NCBI RefSeq assembly: GCF_003265705.1
Contig: NW_020312828.1
Coordinates: forward strand, 60,762,212 to 60,826,211
Source: Callorhinus ursinus
Lineage: Eukaryota > Chordata > Mammalia > Carnivora > Otariidae
Length of the DNA stretch: 64,000 bases
Direction of reading: 5' to 3'
Shown here: piece by piece, positions 1-10,392 of the stretch
Position numbering within the stretch: position 1 is the stretch's first letter
Layout: every line of letters begins with the position of its first letter
Program-made: the position numbers and the translations under genes
Notes under the pieces: model-generated
What the model saw: only the letters and a program-made list of their open reading frames with translations
Told to the model about the DNA's origin: nothing
Databases searched by the model: none

Positions 1-385
1 TGCACTGTCCTGAACGAGAACCATAACCTTCTCATTTAAGCCATTTTGGTCACTTTTTTATGCCAGTGGAAACTGTACTCTAGTTCTCAACATGGAAGTC
101 CAAGTCTTTTGGCACACTGGGGACATACGTGAAGTCGGCACAGTGGCTTGCATACTATATGTTCTCAGGGTTTGCTGGTGTTAACAATAAACATGCCTGC
201 TGACCGAATGAATGGGGAAAGGGTACTTAAAAATCCGTATTACCATTAAGGATTTGTTTGGGAGTGGGGGAGGGAGTTCTGAACAACAGTGACATCATTT
301 AACAAAAAAGTAGAAGAAATGAATAGAATGGCATCAGCCACGAAGCACTAACATTTGTTTTGAGCATGCACTATGCCTGATGCTT
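1..385. other. Unassigned non-coding DNA
   Basis: No gene, RNA or repeat family is recognised here. Frames are closed in all directions. Confidence 0.5.
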
Positions 386-510
386 TATTTTTATTTTATT
401 TTTTAAAATTTTATTATGTTATGTTAGTCACCATACAATACATCATTAGTTTTTGATGTGGTGATCCACGATCCATTGTTTTCATATAACACGCAGTGCT
501 CCATGCAGTA
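386..510 (-). repeat. Carnivoran L1 3' UTR tail, antisense
   Basis: The stretch from the TTTTAAAATTTTATTATG run to CAGTGCTCCATGCAG is the reverse complement of the L1 tail seen in sense at 36,705-36,888 (GCACTGGGTGTTATGC, AATGAATCATGG, ACATCA...ATGATGTAATATATGGTGA). It is a strongly 5'-truncated L1 copy whose A-rich end faces left. No convincing target-site duplication was found. Confidence 0.8.
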
Positions 511-589
511 TGTATATATAAGCATCTCCTTAGCAGGCTCCTGATCTAAATGAGATGATCAGTAGTGCTGCAAACCAAGGATAAAAATG

Positions 590-955
590 TGGGTAATCCT
601 GGCAGGTGGCAAGTGTTGTTTGCTCTTTTTCTGTGTGTGTGATGTTTTCATACAAATCTATGGTTAATCTTTTCATCCTCTTCATTGGGTCTTTCACAAA
701 GGATGCTTTTAGTCTCAATATAATCCATTTTATCATTTTTTCTTTTATGAATTATTTTCTTGGTATTAACTCTAAAAACCCTTCACCCAGCCCTAGACAG
801 TACCTTTGAATGTTCCCCCCTGCCACTTGGTGTTAAAATTTTAAAATAGATTTACATGGTCAAATCTGTTATCTTTTCATTTATGGTTTCTGGGCTTATG
901 TGTTACTTAGAAAAGCCTTCTCCACCCCAAAATTATTAAATTAACCCATGTTTTA
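590..955 (-). repeat. Old L1 (L1M-type) ORF2-side fragment, antisense
   Basis: The words TCAAATCTGTTATCTTTTC, TTTATGGTTTCTGGGC and AGAAAAGCCTTCTCCACCCC match the reverse strand of mammalian L1M elements. Relative to the next L1 block this piece comes from further upstream in L1, so the two are probably separate or rearranged insertions. The small open frames here are repeat-derived. Confidence 0.6.
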
Positions 956-1030
956 GACAGAAGGTTTTCTTTACTAATTTGTTTTTAACTTATAAAAGTA
1001 ACACATACCCATAAAACAATTCCAAATGTA

Positions 1031-1221
1031 GAGGTGCCTGGGCGGCTCAGCTGCTTAAGCGTCTGCCTTTGGCTCAGGTCATGATCGCCGATGCCCGGAA
1101 TCTAGCTGGTGTTGGGCTCCCTGCTCAGCCGGGAGCCTGCTTCTCCCTCTCCCTTTGCTTCCCCCACCCCGCGGTTCTTGCTCTCTCACTCCCTCTCTCA
1201 AATAAATAAAATCTTTAAAAA
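1031..1221 (+). mobile_element. Can-SINE, sense
   Basis: The head GGTGCCTGGGCGGCTCAGC (tRNA-Lys-like A box) is followed by CTTTGGCTCAGGTCATGATC, a (CT)-rich segment and an AATAAATAAAATC tail. Flanking target-site duplications are AATTCCAAATGTA (1018-1030) and AATTTCAAACATA (1222-1234), 11 of 13 identical, so the copy is moderately old. Confidence 0.93.
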
Positions 1222-1715
1222 AATTTCAAACATAAAAAGGTAAAATTTGAAGACAAAATGGCCTTTACTATTGCCCACCTTATGTCCTAAGGTAGCCATT
1301 GACAATTTTTTTCTTGTGTCTCCTTCTAGAATTTCTCTAAACCCATAAAAGCGCTCACACACAACTATCTTTTTTTTAAACCCAAAGGGGATTATAGTAT
1401 AGGTACTGTTTATAACAATATTTTCCACTTGATGTATCTCTCTGCAGCAGTACATAAAGATCATTCTAATTATTTTTAACAGCTGCAGGGATAAACCATA
1501 ATTTATATAATCTTTCTCCTAATAATAGACAATTAAGTTGTTTATGTGAGTTTTATTTGCCATGCTAAATTATGTCACAATAAATTTTCTTGTACATATA
1601 ATTGTACAAGTATTTATGAAGAATAAATTCCTGTATGTAAAATTCTTAAATTACAGGGTACGTGCTTTGACAATTTTGATGGTATTGGCAAACTGTCCTT
1701 TAAAAATGGAGCATC

Positions 1716-1910
1716 GGGGCACCTGGGTGGCTCAGCTGGTTAAATGTCTGACTCTTGGTTTCGCCTCAGGTCATGATCTCATGGGTTGTGAGATTGGGCT
1801 CCACGCTCAGCTGGGAGTCTGCTTGAAGATTCTCTCGCTTGGTCCCTCCCCCGCCTTGCACTCTCTCCCTCTCTCTCAAATAAATAAATAAATCTTTAAA
1901 AAATAAAAAT
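1716..1910 (+). mobile_element. Can-SINE, sense
   Basis: The head is GGGGCACCTGGGTGGCTCAG and the tail is (TAAA)n with an A-run. Target-site duplications are AAAAATGGAGCATC (1702-1715) and AAAAATGGATCATC (1911-1924), one mismatch. It sits inside an antisense L1M. The 109-residue open frame crossing it is a by-product of the SINE. Confidence 0.95.
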
Positions 1911-2068
1911 AAAAATGGATCATCAAAATATATTCCTGCTAACAATGTATGGAAGGGCTAATTTCCCAATATCCTCACCTACTCTGGAAATTACCCAATT
2001 TTTTATTCTCTGCCTATCTGAAAAGTAAGAAACACTCTCTGGTTTTTCTGAATTCTAATTAAGAGATG

Positions 2069-2072
<4 letters not shown>

Positions 2073-2110
<38 letters not shown>
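2073..2110. repeat. (GT)19 microsatellite
   Basis: An uninterrupted GT run of 38 nt. It makes the poly-Thr-His reading seen on the other strand, which is not a gene. Confidence 0.98.
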
Positions 2111-2112
<2 letters not shown>

Positions 2113-2439
2113 ATAGGAATGTTAAGGAGCACAGTTTTATATGTAACTCTGTAAAATTCAAATTCTTTGGAATATGTGATAACCAAGGTCTTACAAAATA
2201 AAAGAAAGGATGAACTAAAGCCAACTGAGATGGGTTTTACACTCTGGAGAGCCAGCAACTTTCTGCTTTGTTGTGCTGTCAGGGAGACGATGAGATTCAT
2301 CAAACATCATCAGGAGGAAATGTCCCATCCCCCACATATTTCCAGAAGTCTGAGTGTATCATCTAGTAGTTGTAGAGTGAGGGAAGATTGTCTGTAAAAA
2401 GAGGAATATCCAATAAATAGTTTCTTCTTAGTTTTTCTC
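2111..2439. other. Unassigned non-coding DNA
   Basis: No recognisable repeat or gene. A 76-codon open frame (2167-2397) has no recognisable features. Confidence 0.45.
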
Positions 2440-2620
2440 GTGATTTAGTCATCCATTCATCCATCCACTTATTTGTTTATTTAAGTACTATTTATTTACC
2501 ATCTAATTGGCATAGGCCTAGGGCACTGGGGATATAAGGATTGTGTCCACTGACCTACAGTCTGATGTGGGGGTGGGAGGGGCCAGAGAAAATGAGTCCT
2601 CCCATCATCCAGGAAGAGCC
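2440..2620 (-). repeat. L2 fragment, antisense
   Basis: CATCCATTCATCC...TTATTTACCATCTAATTGGC...CTAGGGCACTGGGGATATAAGG follows the reverse strand of the L2 3' end (ATTCATTCAACAAATATTTATTGAGC...TGGGGATACAG). It is diverged, with approximate edges. Confidence 0.6.
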
Positions 2621-2759
2621 TCCAAAGATTCCTGCACAGGGAATCAGGCCAAGACAGAGGAGGACATGCTTAAATCCCATCCTGATGAGCAGATGATTAG
2701 ATATAAAGGGCAATTCTACTTATTGAACATTTCAGAAGCTGGATCGAAAACTTAATTAA

Positions 2760-3072
2760 AATTCAAATTAAGAGCTGAATCAAAACACTTAATTTCCATT
2801 GATGATCTGCAGTGGGAATCAATCACCAAGTCAGCAGATAGGCCTAGAAACAAACAAAACTAGCAGCTCATTTTGTATGGTGTTCAAAAAGAATTAACCA
2901 GTCATACCCTAGTCAGCAAAGTGGCGTAACAAACAATGACTGCCTTCTCAGCCACCAGCAAACACAGAGCAAGCCCAGGGGGAGGGCAGGGCGGGCACAC
3001 AGGGGGTTTTATAAATAGACAGACAGTGTGAGGTGGATTTTCACTACAACTTGTAAGGAAAGTCCTTATGAA
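2760..3072. other. Unassigned non-coding DNA
   Basis: No gene or repeat recognised. A G-rich segment (about 2,975-3,008) is followed by TTTATAAATAGACAG. That resembles a TATA box, but nothing downstream supports a transcript. Confidence 0.4.
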
Positions 3073-3084
3073 TGAGCATTTTCT

Positions 3085-3281
3085 TTTTCTTTTGTTTTAG
3101 AGAGAGAGCATGTGTGTGAATGGGGGGTCGGGGTGAGGGGTAGAGGGAGAGACAGAATCTTAAGTAGGCTCCACACCTAGTGTGGAGTCTGACATGGGGC
3201 TGGATCTCATGACCCTGAGATCATGACCTGAACTGAAATCAAGAGTCAGACGCTTAACCGACTGAGCCACCTAGTGACCCT
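3085..3281 (-). mobile_element. Can-SINE, antisense
   Basis: On the minus strand the head is GGTGGCTCAGTCGG, preceded by a degraded GGGTCACTA. Target-site duplications are TGAGCATTTTCT (3073-3084) and TGAACATTTTCT (3282-3293), one mismatch. The body is an older subfamily with CTTGATTTCAGTTCAGGTCATG. Confidence 0.93.
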
Positions 3282-3293
3282 TGAACATTTTCT

Positions 3294-3570
3294 ATTTTTT
3301 AAAAAGACTGGTTATGATGAAGACAAAGTATAGGCCTGAGAAAAATCAAACTGCTCTATTCCATATACCTTTATTCTTCTTACTTCACCACCTTTCACTG
3401 TCTAAGGAGAGATGATAAGGTGATATGTCACACAGTCTTTTACAGATCTATATCATCACCATGTAGTCTTTGTATGTGAAAACAGATCTCTGAGTAAAAG
3501 ACACAATATGATATGATATCCCACTGACAATAGCACATTTGTATAGTACCAAAATCAGTTCTTAGAGTTA
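3294..3570. other. Unassigned non-coding DNA
   Basis: Nothing recognisable between two SINE insertions. Confidence 0.4.
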
Positions 3571-3588
3571 GAAATAGGGTAAGTATTG

Positions 3589-3786
3589 GGCGCTGGGTGG
3601 CTCAGTTGGTTACGCATCTGCCTTCAGCTCAGGTCATGATCCTGGAGTCCTGGGATGGAGTCCTGCATCAGGCTTCCTGCTCAGTGGGGTGTCTGCTTCT
3701 CCCTCTCCCCTTCACCCCACTCGTGCTCTCTTTTGCGCTCTCTCTCTCAAATAATAAAAATAAATAAAATCTTAAAAAAAAAAAAA
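3589..3786 (+). mobile_element. Young Can-SINE with perfect 18 bp target-site duplication
   Basis: GAAATAGGGTAAGTATTG occurs at 3571-3588 and again, identical, at 3787-3804. Between them lies a SINE starting GGCGCTGGGTGGCTCAGTTG and ending in ATAATAAAAATAAATAAAATC plus a pure A-run. The 5' end lacks about two bases of the usual GGGGCGCC head. The perfect duplication and intact A-run point to a recent insertion. Confidence 0.97.
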
Positions 3787-3804
3787 GAAATAGGGTAAGT
3801 ATTG

Positions 3805-4538
3805 CCCAAGTCAGAGAATCCAGCTTCCATTCATGTCATGGTATAGAATTTCTTCTGTAGGATATCTTTCTGAAAGGCTTTTTAGAATGGGGGTAAGGCT
3901 CTGTGAAGAACAGGTGATTAAAATAAACATCTTCTAGGTTGGACCCGGAAAAATTAAATTTCATACTTATGAAGTCTCTGCATCCCTCTTTCAAGTCAGT
4001 ATCAGTGAGAAGTTCCATTAGCTGTTTGATTAGCATCAGATCCAGGCATCTCACCACCATGTCCCAAAAACAAACAAACAAACAAAAAAAGAAAATAAAA
4101 ATAATTCCATTGCCTGTGAGCTAGGTAAAATTTGATCTACTATTTTCATTTATTTAAAATTTTAAAAACTTTTTTTGGTGGGTGCTCTCTTTTCTGCACA
4201 CTTAAACTGAGCTATCCTCATCTAGCACTTTACTAAGTTAGGGTTCAGGTCCATGTTTTAGACTTACACCCCAGGACCATGTTCCTCACCACTGGGATCT
4301 TTCTGTCCCCTGTCTGACCCCACCAGCTCTCTGCCCTGCTCACTTTTACTCTGACAAATTCACCCATGCAAATGTGATGATGGGTGATCTTGATGGGCAA
4401 CACATTCAAGGGGCATTCTGGAGGCAATATTGTAATCCAAAGGAGCTCATGGAAGGCGACTAAAAGATATTTTAGTATAACCTTCATTTTTAATACTGTT
4501 ACATTATACTACACAGTCAGCTAGGAGATTGAGTACTA
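3805..4538. other. Unassigned non-coding DNA
   Basis: No family recognised. It contains a (CAAA)n-like stretch near 4,068-4,090. Open frames on both strands overlap at 3,836-4,124 and show no coding hallmark. Confidence 0.4.
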
Positions 4539-4539
4539 T

Positions 4540-4940
4540 GAAGCATGGGTCTTCATCTTCATTCTTCCTTCCAAGCACTACCCAGTTCTCCAGCGCCATT
4601 TTGCACAGGCAGTGTCCTTTCCTCTCCTCACACCAAATCTCCTTCAGTGTGTGTCATGGAACCTCTGGTTTTGGAGCCTTCCCCCAAGCTCTTCCTTTTC
4701 CAGAGTGGCGTTCTGTTTCCATTCATATAGTTACCTCCTATTCATCCTTTAGAACTTGGCTGAAGAGTCATTCCTCTAGGAAACTTGCTAGAGATTTTGC
4801 CTTTCTTGACCATAAATTCTTTTTTTAGATGATTTTCTTCTGTGCTTCCTTAGCATCTTATGCATGTTCCTCTCAGAAAACTTGTCAAAGACCATGCCTG
4901 TAATTTTGTACATCTAGCACAGAGAAAGCTCTAATTAAAA
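4540..4940 (+). repeat. L2 3' region, sense
   Basis: TTCATCCTTTAGAACTTGGC, GAAGAGTCATTCCTCTAGGA, ...CTTCCTTAGCATCTTATGCA and ACATCTAGCACAGAGAAAGC follow the conserved sense L2 3' sequence ending in the 'tagcacagtgcctggcac' motif. The 99- and 61-codon frames here are remnants or chance frames in L2. Confidence 0.65.
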
Positions 4941-5024
4941 TTATTGATGTTATTGTTGTTATTGTGATTGTACCACAATCCCCAGCCTCTACATTTATTT
5001 CCTTTCCTTTAAAAGAAGTAGCTC

Positions 5025-5222
5025 GGGGCGCCTGGGTGGCTCAGTCGTTAAGCATCTGCCTTCAGTTCAGGTCATGATCCCAGGGTCCTGGGATGGAGCC
5101 CTGCATCGGGCTCCCCGCTCAGCGGGAAGCCTGCTTCTCCCTCTCCCACTCCCCCTGCTTGTGTTCCCTCTCTCGCTGTGTCTCTCTCTGTCAAATAAAT
5201 AAATAAAATCTTAAAAAAAATA
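5025..5222 (+). mobile_element. Can-SINE, sense (GTGTTCCCTCTCTCGCTGTG subfamily)
   Basis: A full head GGGGCGCCTGGGTGGCTCAG, then CCAGGGTCCTGGGATGGAGC and a tail with CTCCCACTCCCCCTGCTTGTG. It shares this tail with the SINE at 15,248. I could not define a clear target-site duplication. Confidence 0.95.
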
Positions 5223-6018
5223 GATAATAGGTAGGGTTACCTTTGTTGACTTCCTAAAATTACAGTATATTTTTGCTGAATTAAACACAGAGGAGGGGAT
5301 AAATAAAGATATCCAAGTAACTCTGAATGTGCTGTGCAATTCTAGCTTCTCAAGAAAGACCATTGAATAATGCTAAAATGTTTGCTGAAGCAAGATGGTA
5401 ACTTTTGTGGCAGTGTTCTTCACTGCAGGAAACAAAAGAAGAAATGGTGTTAGGCTTCTATTTACACATCTCCTACCAGCACAATTAACAAGTGAAAGAG
5501 CCCCAAAGCTACACTGGATAGAATTAGAGAAGATTCCTTGATTGGTTAGTGATGTCTGTCATAAGGATGAAGATGGAATGTTCATGGATTTACCATCTCA
5601 GGACTATGCATCTACCTAGTCATTCAATTGAATAGCAAGAACTGAAAACTAATTTCTAATTCCTGAGGTTAAAACTATGGTAGTTAGGTTTTTATTCTAT
5701 TGGGTTCTGCAATAAGATATACTATAAAATGGTCTTGGAGTTGTTATAAAACACTGAGTGAAAGAGGTGGGGTTTTTTGTTTGTTTTTTGTTCTTTCATG
5801 CTTATCCCTAAGATCTAGGTTTTGAAAACATTTCTTGCCCTTTTAAGGAGGTAAAGCCTAATTTCTCCCATTCCCCTTGAGGAGGGCTTCCAAAGATAGC
5901 ATGCGGAGATGGAAAAATATATATATATGACTCTACAGTGGAGGAGACTGGCCAGCCCTCCCTCCCTAACCAACAGCTCAGGGTGAACATCCCCTGTCAC
6001 AGGTCATGTTGATAAAAT
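5223..6018. other. Unassigned non-coding DNA
   Basis: No repeat or gene recognised. A short TA run lies near 5,918-5,928. Confidence 0.45.
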
Positions 6019-6019
6019 G

Positions 6020-6485
6020 CACTCTTTGATATGTGATATGGGCACTTCGTATTCCTTCCCAAACCCTATAACTCCAAGTTTAATCATGAGAAACCTCAGC
6101 CAAACCAAAATTAAGGGGCATTCTACAACTTATCTGACCAATACGCCTCAAAACCGTCAAAGTCAAGCAAAACAAGGGAAGAGTGAGAACTGTCAGTGCC
6201 AAGAGGAGTCTAAGGTGACACAACTAACTGCAGTGCGGCATATACTGAAACAGAAAAAGAGCCTCAGGGGGAAGCTGGCAAAATAAAGTCTGAAGTTTAG
6301 TTCATGGCAAGGAACCACTGTTGGCTTCTTGATTTTGACAAATGTTTCGTGACAATGTAAGATGTTAACATTTAACGGAAGCTCGGTGAGGGATACCCCA
6401 GGTGAGGAATTTTTGTTGTCTTTGCAACTTTTCTGTACATCTATTATCATTCTAAAATAAAAGGTTTGTTTAAAAACCAACCAAC
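6020..6485 (+). repeat. L1M-type 3' UTR, sense
   Basis: The phrases AAATTAAGGGGCATTCTACA, GACACAACTAACTGCAGTG, GTAAGATGTTAACATTTAAC, TTTTTGTTGTCTTTGCAACT, TTTTCTGTACATCTATTATC and ATTCTAAAATAAAAGGTTTG follow old L1M 3' untranslated tails, including the polyadenylation signal AATAAA. Open frames inside are non-coding repeat. Confidence 0.7.
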
Positions 6486-6526
6486 TACACAAAATTTGTT
6501 AGGGAGGTGTGTTTATTCTTGTCTGC

Positions 6527-6551
6527 TGTGTGTGCGCATGTGCATGCACAC
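6527..6551. repeat. 25 nt alternating purine-pyrimidine run
   Basis: TGTG followed by TGTGCGCATGTGCATGCACAC alternates without a break for 25 nt. Such runs can adopt Z-DNA under supercoiling; that is general knowledge, not shown here. Confidence 0.7.
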
Positions 6552-7499
6552 TCACCATTTGTTCAAATACTATAGATCGGAGGTCTAGGCTTCAGAATAC
6601 TTCATCTGAGGAGAATTTTGTGAGGTGAGTGCTACTGGTGACCTGTTTAATTAATACTCACCATTCTATTTTTGAGTCTTCTTCACCTTACGGCAGGCAG
6701 TTAGAATTTTTCTTCCTCCTTTTCTCTTTATAAATGAAGCGCTGGAATAGTCAGCATTTTCTTTGCACTTCCTCTTCTTTCAAATACTAGTTCCGCTATC
6801 TTCTATCAGGAATCTATCCTTTTTTGATGTCTGCCTGCATTTTCATATTATAATCCGAACTACTTTACTTTCTATTTTCTTCCAATTTACTTGCAGAACT
6901 CAGACACATTTTTATCATTCATGACATCAGTTGTGAATCTTAATCTTTAAACCAAATAAAAGATTTGGCTTAACAATAGATATGTAAATTCGGCCCATTT
7001 ATCTTTTATTTTCCTGCTGATATTAGTTGGTACACATTCATAATATTGAAGTTTAAATTACTTTTCCTGACTAGAAAAATATATTCCCTCTGATTTATAG
7101 TCAGAGGGAATCATGCAGGCGTCTACTGCTAATGTGGAAAAAGGATAACACGAGAGCCACATTTGATGATGCTTATCAAGGTCTGTTTAATACCACAGTA
7201 AGTGTCCTGTAGCCCTGAAAACTGGCAGGTCAGGGTCTACAACCTGGAATAACATCCTGCTCTTCAACAGCTATAAAATTAACTTAAAATTTATGGTTCT
7301 GGCAAATACTTCTGGCTTTTTATGTGTTAGTTATTAACTAAGAATATTTCACTGGGGAGATTTATTTGACCAAAATGCATTGAAATTACTTGCATCAATG
7401 AACTATATTATAGGTGAAACTCGGTATAAATTATGTAGGAGGGGATTCAAAAATAACAAGGCGACAAAGCTTAGAAAAACCAGTCACGCCACTCTTCCC
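6552..7499. other. Unassigned non-coding DNA with one perfect hairpin
   Basis: No family recognised. ATTCCCTCTGA (7083-7093) pairs perfectly with TCAGAGGGAAT (7101-7111) around a 7 nt loop. Confidence 0.45.
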
Positions 7500-8699
7500 T
7501 TGATTTGCTTTTAGCTTATTTGAACTCTCGGGCCAGAACTTGAAAATGGTTCTGGTGGAAAGTCAAAATGAAAATGCAAACGAGGGATTTTTGCAGTGAC
7601 AGGGTAACTTGTATCCGACTAACCCTTCTGCTGAGAACAACTATTAAAGCTGAATTAAAGCACAAAACAAAGCAAAAAGCTAATGCCTGAAAGTATTGGA
7701 AAGCAACCAAGGTGACCATAAGTACAGGACCAAGATTCAATACAGAAAGAACATACATCATAAGCCCTAACTTTGTCATGATTTTATCCCCTAAGAGCAT
7801 TTGCCTAAATGCAATATGAGGCTTAGAAGCTAAGAAAGGGTGGTGTCTTGGAGCCTGTGCCAGTCTCGTGGATGGGGGAGACAAAAATGGGAGAGCAGGA
7901 TGACCAAGGCAGTCACAAAAATGTGAGCTTGAGAGTTTGTATACAGTTTCCCCATGAAGAGTCTACTAGTTACAAAGGGCTGCATGTGTGGGACAAGAAG
8001 CTTAGAAACTAACCAGAGAGGAGCCTGAGAGGCTACCACCTAAGGAGAGGAGACTTCTTTTATATGGTATTGTACTTACCCTCTTGTTATAAACTTATAT
8101 AAGAGATGGACGGAATATGTACAATAACAATTTCCAGTCATTGGATAGCAACCAGCACAGATCTTTAATCCTTGAGAGAAGGAAAGCATAAGATGTGATC
8201 TCCACATTCCTAGTGCTTTCTCTCTGATGGTAAGTTTCCAATTTTCAGAGCAAGAACATGGAGCCTAAGAAGAGAATTGTGGTCTTGCTAAGTGAAGGAG
8301 ACAGAAATGGAAATTTTAGACTGCCAAGGTGTCTGGGATTTGGGAGCATGGTCCCAGAGAAAAGGCGGCCAAATTATTAGGGAGAAAAGTTCCCCAAGTC
8401 TGAGTAAATAATCTCCTTGAATCCTTGGCCTACTCTTAAACTACAGGCACAGTGTGTACCTCCGAGAGGCTTAGCGGAGAGTAGTTGTGAGGCTTAAGGG
8501 CTGAGCAAGCGTTTTAGAGGCTGCACAGTGCTGGAGGGACAGTTTGGAGTCAAAATCCAGACAGAGTGGAGAAACCTTAGAAACACCCTGGAATTCAGAT
8601 GGGACAACAGAAAGACGACGCTTTAGCAGTAAGGACGATGCTCTATGAATGTGGGCAAAACTAAAACCTAAGACTCACACTTATACAACCTAAAACTAA
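7500..8699 (+). repeat. Probable 5' non-coding part of an old L1 (L1M/HAL1-like)
   Basis: Phrases such as AAAGAACATACATCATAAGC, CATTTGCCTAAATGCAATAT and GGATGGGGGAGACAAA resemble the long 5' leader of old L1M/HAL1 elements as I remember it, and they run directly into the L1 ORF1 remnant that follows. The 122-codon antisense frame (7516-7884) is hydrophobic but probably a chance frame on the reverse strand of this leader. Family assignment is tentative. Confidence 0.4.
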
Positions 8700-9630
8700 G
8701 TCTTAATGAGGTTAAGGTGATTTACTTGCAATTTAACTGTCTATTGGAACAAATTTAACATTCTTGAGATCAAGAAAACAAAATTGAAAGCATCTACAAT
8801 GCCTAAAAAACTACTGATATGCAAAAAAGCATGCAAAGTGATCAGTGATTTAGAGAAAAGACAGCACTGGACCCAGAGATAATCCAGATGGTGTAGTGAG
8901 CATTTAAACATGTCAAAATGACCACAGTTATTATGTGAAAACATAGAAGATGGAAAATAAACCAAAATATGGAGAATACTAACAGATATTCAGAATCTAT
9001 AAAAAAGAATCAAATGGACATTTTAGAACTGCAAAGCACAGTATCTGAAATCAGGATGATTGAATGAGTTTAAAAGCAGACCAGAGGGACATCTGGGTGG
9101 CTCAATTGGTTGAGTGGCTGCCTTCGGCTCAGGTCATGATCTCAGGGTCCTGGGATCGAGTCCCACGTTGGGCTCCTTGCTCAGCGGGAAGCTGCTTCTC
9201 CCTCTGCCTGCCACTCCACCTGCTTGTGCTCTCTCTGTCTCTCTGTCTCTGACAAATGAATAAATAAAATCTTTAAAAAAAAATAAAATAAAAAATAAAA
9301 GCGGACCAGATATAGAACAAGACTCATAGACTCAGAGACATATCAACAGCAAATATTCAGTTTGAAAGACAATATAAGAAATAATAAGAAAATAGAACAC
9401 GAAATGAGAGAGTACCATCAAAAGGCCTACATAACTATTGACATCTTCAAAAGAGGAGGTAGATAAAGTGGAACAGCAATAATACTTAAAGAAATATTGA
9501 CCAAGAATTCCTAAATCTGACAATAAGCTTTTACCTCATTAATTCAAGAACCTGAATAAATATCAAGCAAAACAAATACAAAGAAAACCACACCTGACAA
9601 ATTATAGTCAAACTTCTAAAATTCAAAGAC
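8700..9630 (+). pseudogene. Old L1 ORF1 remnant (5' part), sense
   Basis: TCAAATGGACATTTTAGAAC, GTATCTGAAATCAGGATGAT and AAGAAAACCACACCTGACAA correspond to the ORF1 region of old L1M elements (coiled-coil half, then the 'NKKKTTPRH' region). It carries many stops and indels and has no coding capacity. A SINE interrupts it at 9,086-9,296, and a second L1 interrupts it at 9,646. Confidence 0.7.
9086..9296 (+). mobile_element. Can-SINE, sense
   Basis: Target-site duplications AAAAGCAGACCAGA (9072-9085) and AAAAGCGGACCAGA (9297-9310) differ at one base. The head GGGACATCTGGGTGGCTCAA is slightly diverged. The SINE landed inside the old L1 ORF1 remnant. Confidence 0.96.
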
Positions 9631-10036
9631 AAAGAGAAAAATCTTTTTTTTTAATGCAAGTATAATTAACATATAGGTGTTATATTAATTTTAGATGTAC
9701 AATATAATGATTCGAAAATTCTATACATTTCTCAGTGCTCATCACGATAAGTGTGCTCTTAATCCCCTTCACCTATTTCACCCATCCCCCCACCAACCTC
9801 CCCTCTGGCATCCACCAGTTTGTTCTCTGTATTTAAGAGTCTGTTTTTTTGTATCTTTTTTTCTTTGTTCATTTGTTTTGTTTCTTGAATCCCACATATA
9901 AGTGAGATCATATTGTATTTATCTCTATCTGACTTATTTAACTTAGCATTATACTCTCTAGAGTATACTCTAGATCCATCCATATTGTTGCAAATGGCAA
10001 GATCTCATTCCTTTTTATGGCTGAGTAACAGTCCAT

Positions 10037-10068
10037 TGTGTGTGTGTGTGTGTATGTATATATATATA
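10037..10068. repeat. (TG)n(TA)n microsatellite inside L1 3' UTR
   Basis: TG repeats pass into TATG and TA repeats. It lies at the same L1 position as the (AC)n at 32,858-32,902, just after the 'GGATAAAGAAG(A)TGGTGTA' sequence of the L1 sense strand. Confidence 0.93.
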
Positions 10069-10249
10069 CACCACTTCTTTATCCATTCATCTATTGATGA
10101 ACACTTGGGTTGCTTCCATATTTTGGCTATTATAAATAATGTAATAAATATAGGGGTGCATATATCTTTTTAAAATTAGTGTTTTCATTTTCTTTGGGTA
10201 AATAGCCAGTAGTGGAATTGCTAGACCATATGGTAATTCTATTTTTAAC

Positions 10250-10274
10250 ATACATTTATTTATATATATATATA

Positions 10275-10305
<31 letters not shown>

Positions 10306-10392
10306 AAATCTCTACACCTAATGTGGGGCTTGAACTCAGAACCCTGAGATAAAGAGCCACATGCTCCTCCAACTGAGCCAGCCAGGTTCCCC
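10250..10392 (-). mobile_element. Short, diverged Can-SINE inside the twin-primed L1, antisense
   Basis: Target-site duplications TCTATTTTTAA (10239-10249 and 10393-10403) match perfectly. On the minus strand it reads GGGAACCTGGCTGGCTCAGT... and ends in an A-rich tail turned into (TA)n at 10,261-10,305. The pyrimidine-rich middle of the SINE is missing. It must be younger than the L1 it interrupts. Confidence 0.85.

Larger units (their letters stand above)
960..2062 (-). repeat. Old L1M 3' end, antisense, split by two SINEs
   Basis: The order TTGCCCACC...CATTGACAATTTTT, TTTAACAGCTGCAGGG, ACCATAATTTATATAATC, AATAAATTCCTG and ATTGGCAAACTGTCC follows the antisense 3' part of L1M elements (the 'TTTAACAGCTGCATAGTATTCC...GCCAAATTGCCCTCC' region). 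SINEs occupy about 1,031-1,221 and 1,716-1,910. Both SINEs are therefore younger than this L1. Confidence 0.7.

Noticed and set aside
1562..1891. 109-codon sense open frame
   Set aside because: It crosses an antisense L1 and a SINE; its C-terminal half is translated SINE.
2990..3025. TATA-like TTTATAAATAG after a G-rich stretch, as a promoter
   Set aside because: No transcript, CpG island or exon follows; a SINE lies 60 bases downstream.
7516..7884. 122-codon antisense frame with hydrophobic stretches, membrane-protein-like
   Set aside because: It lies on the reverse strand of a probable old L1 leader, has no start context or homologue I know, and hydrophobicity follows from A-rich complement.
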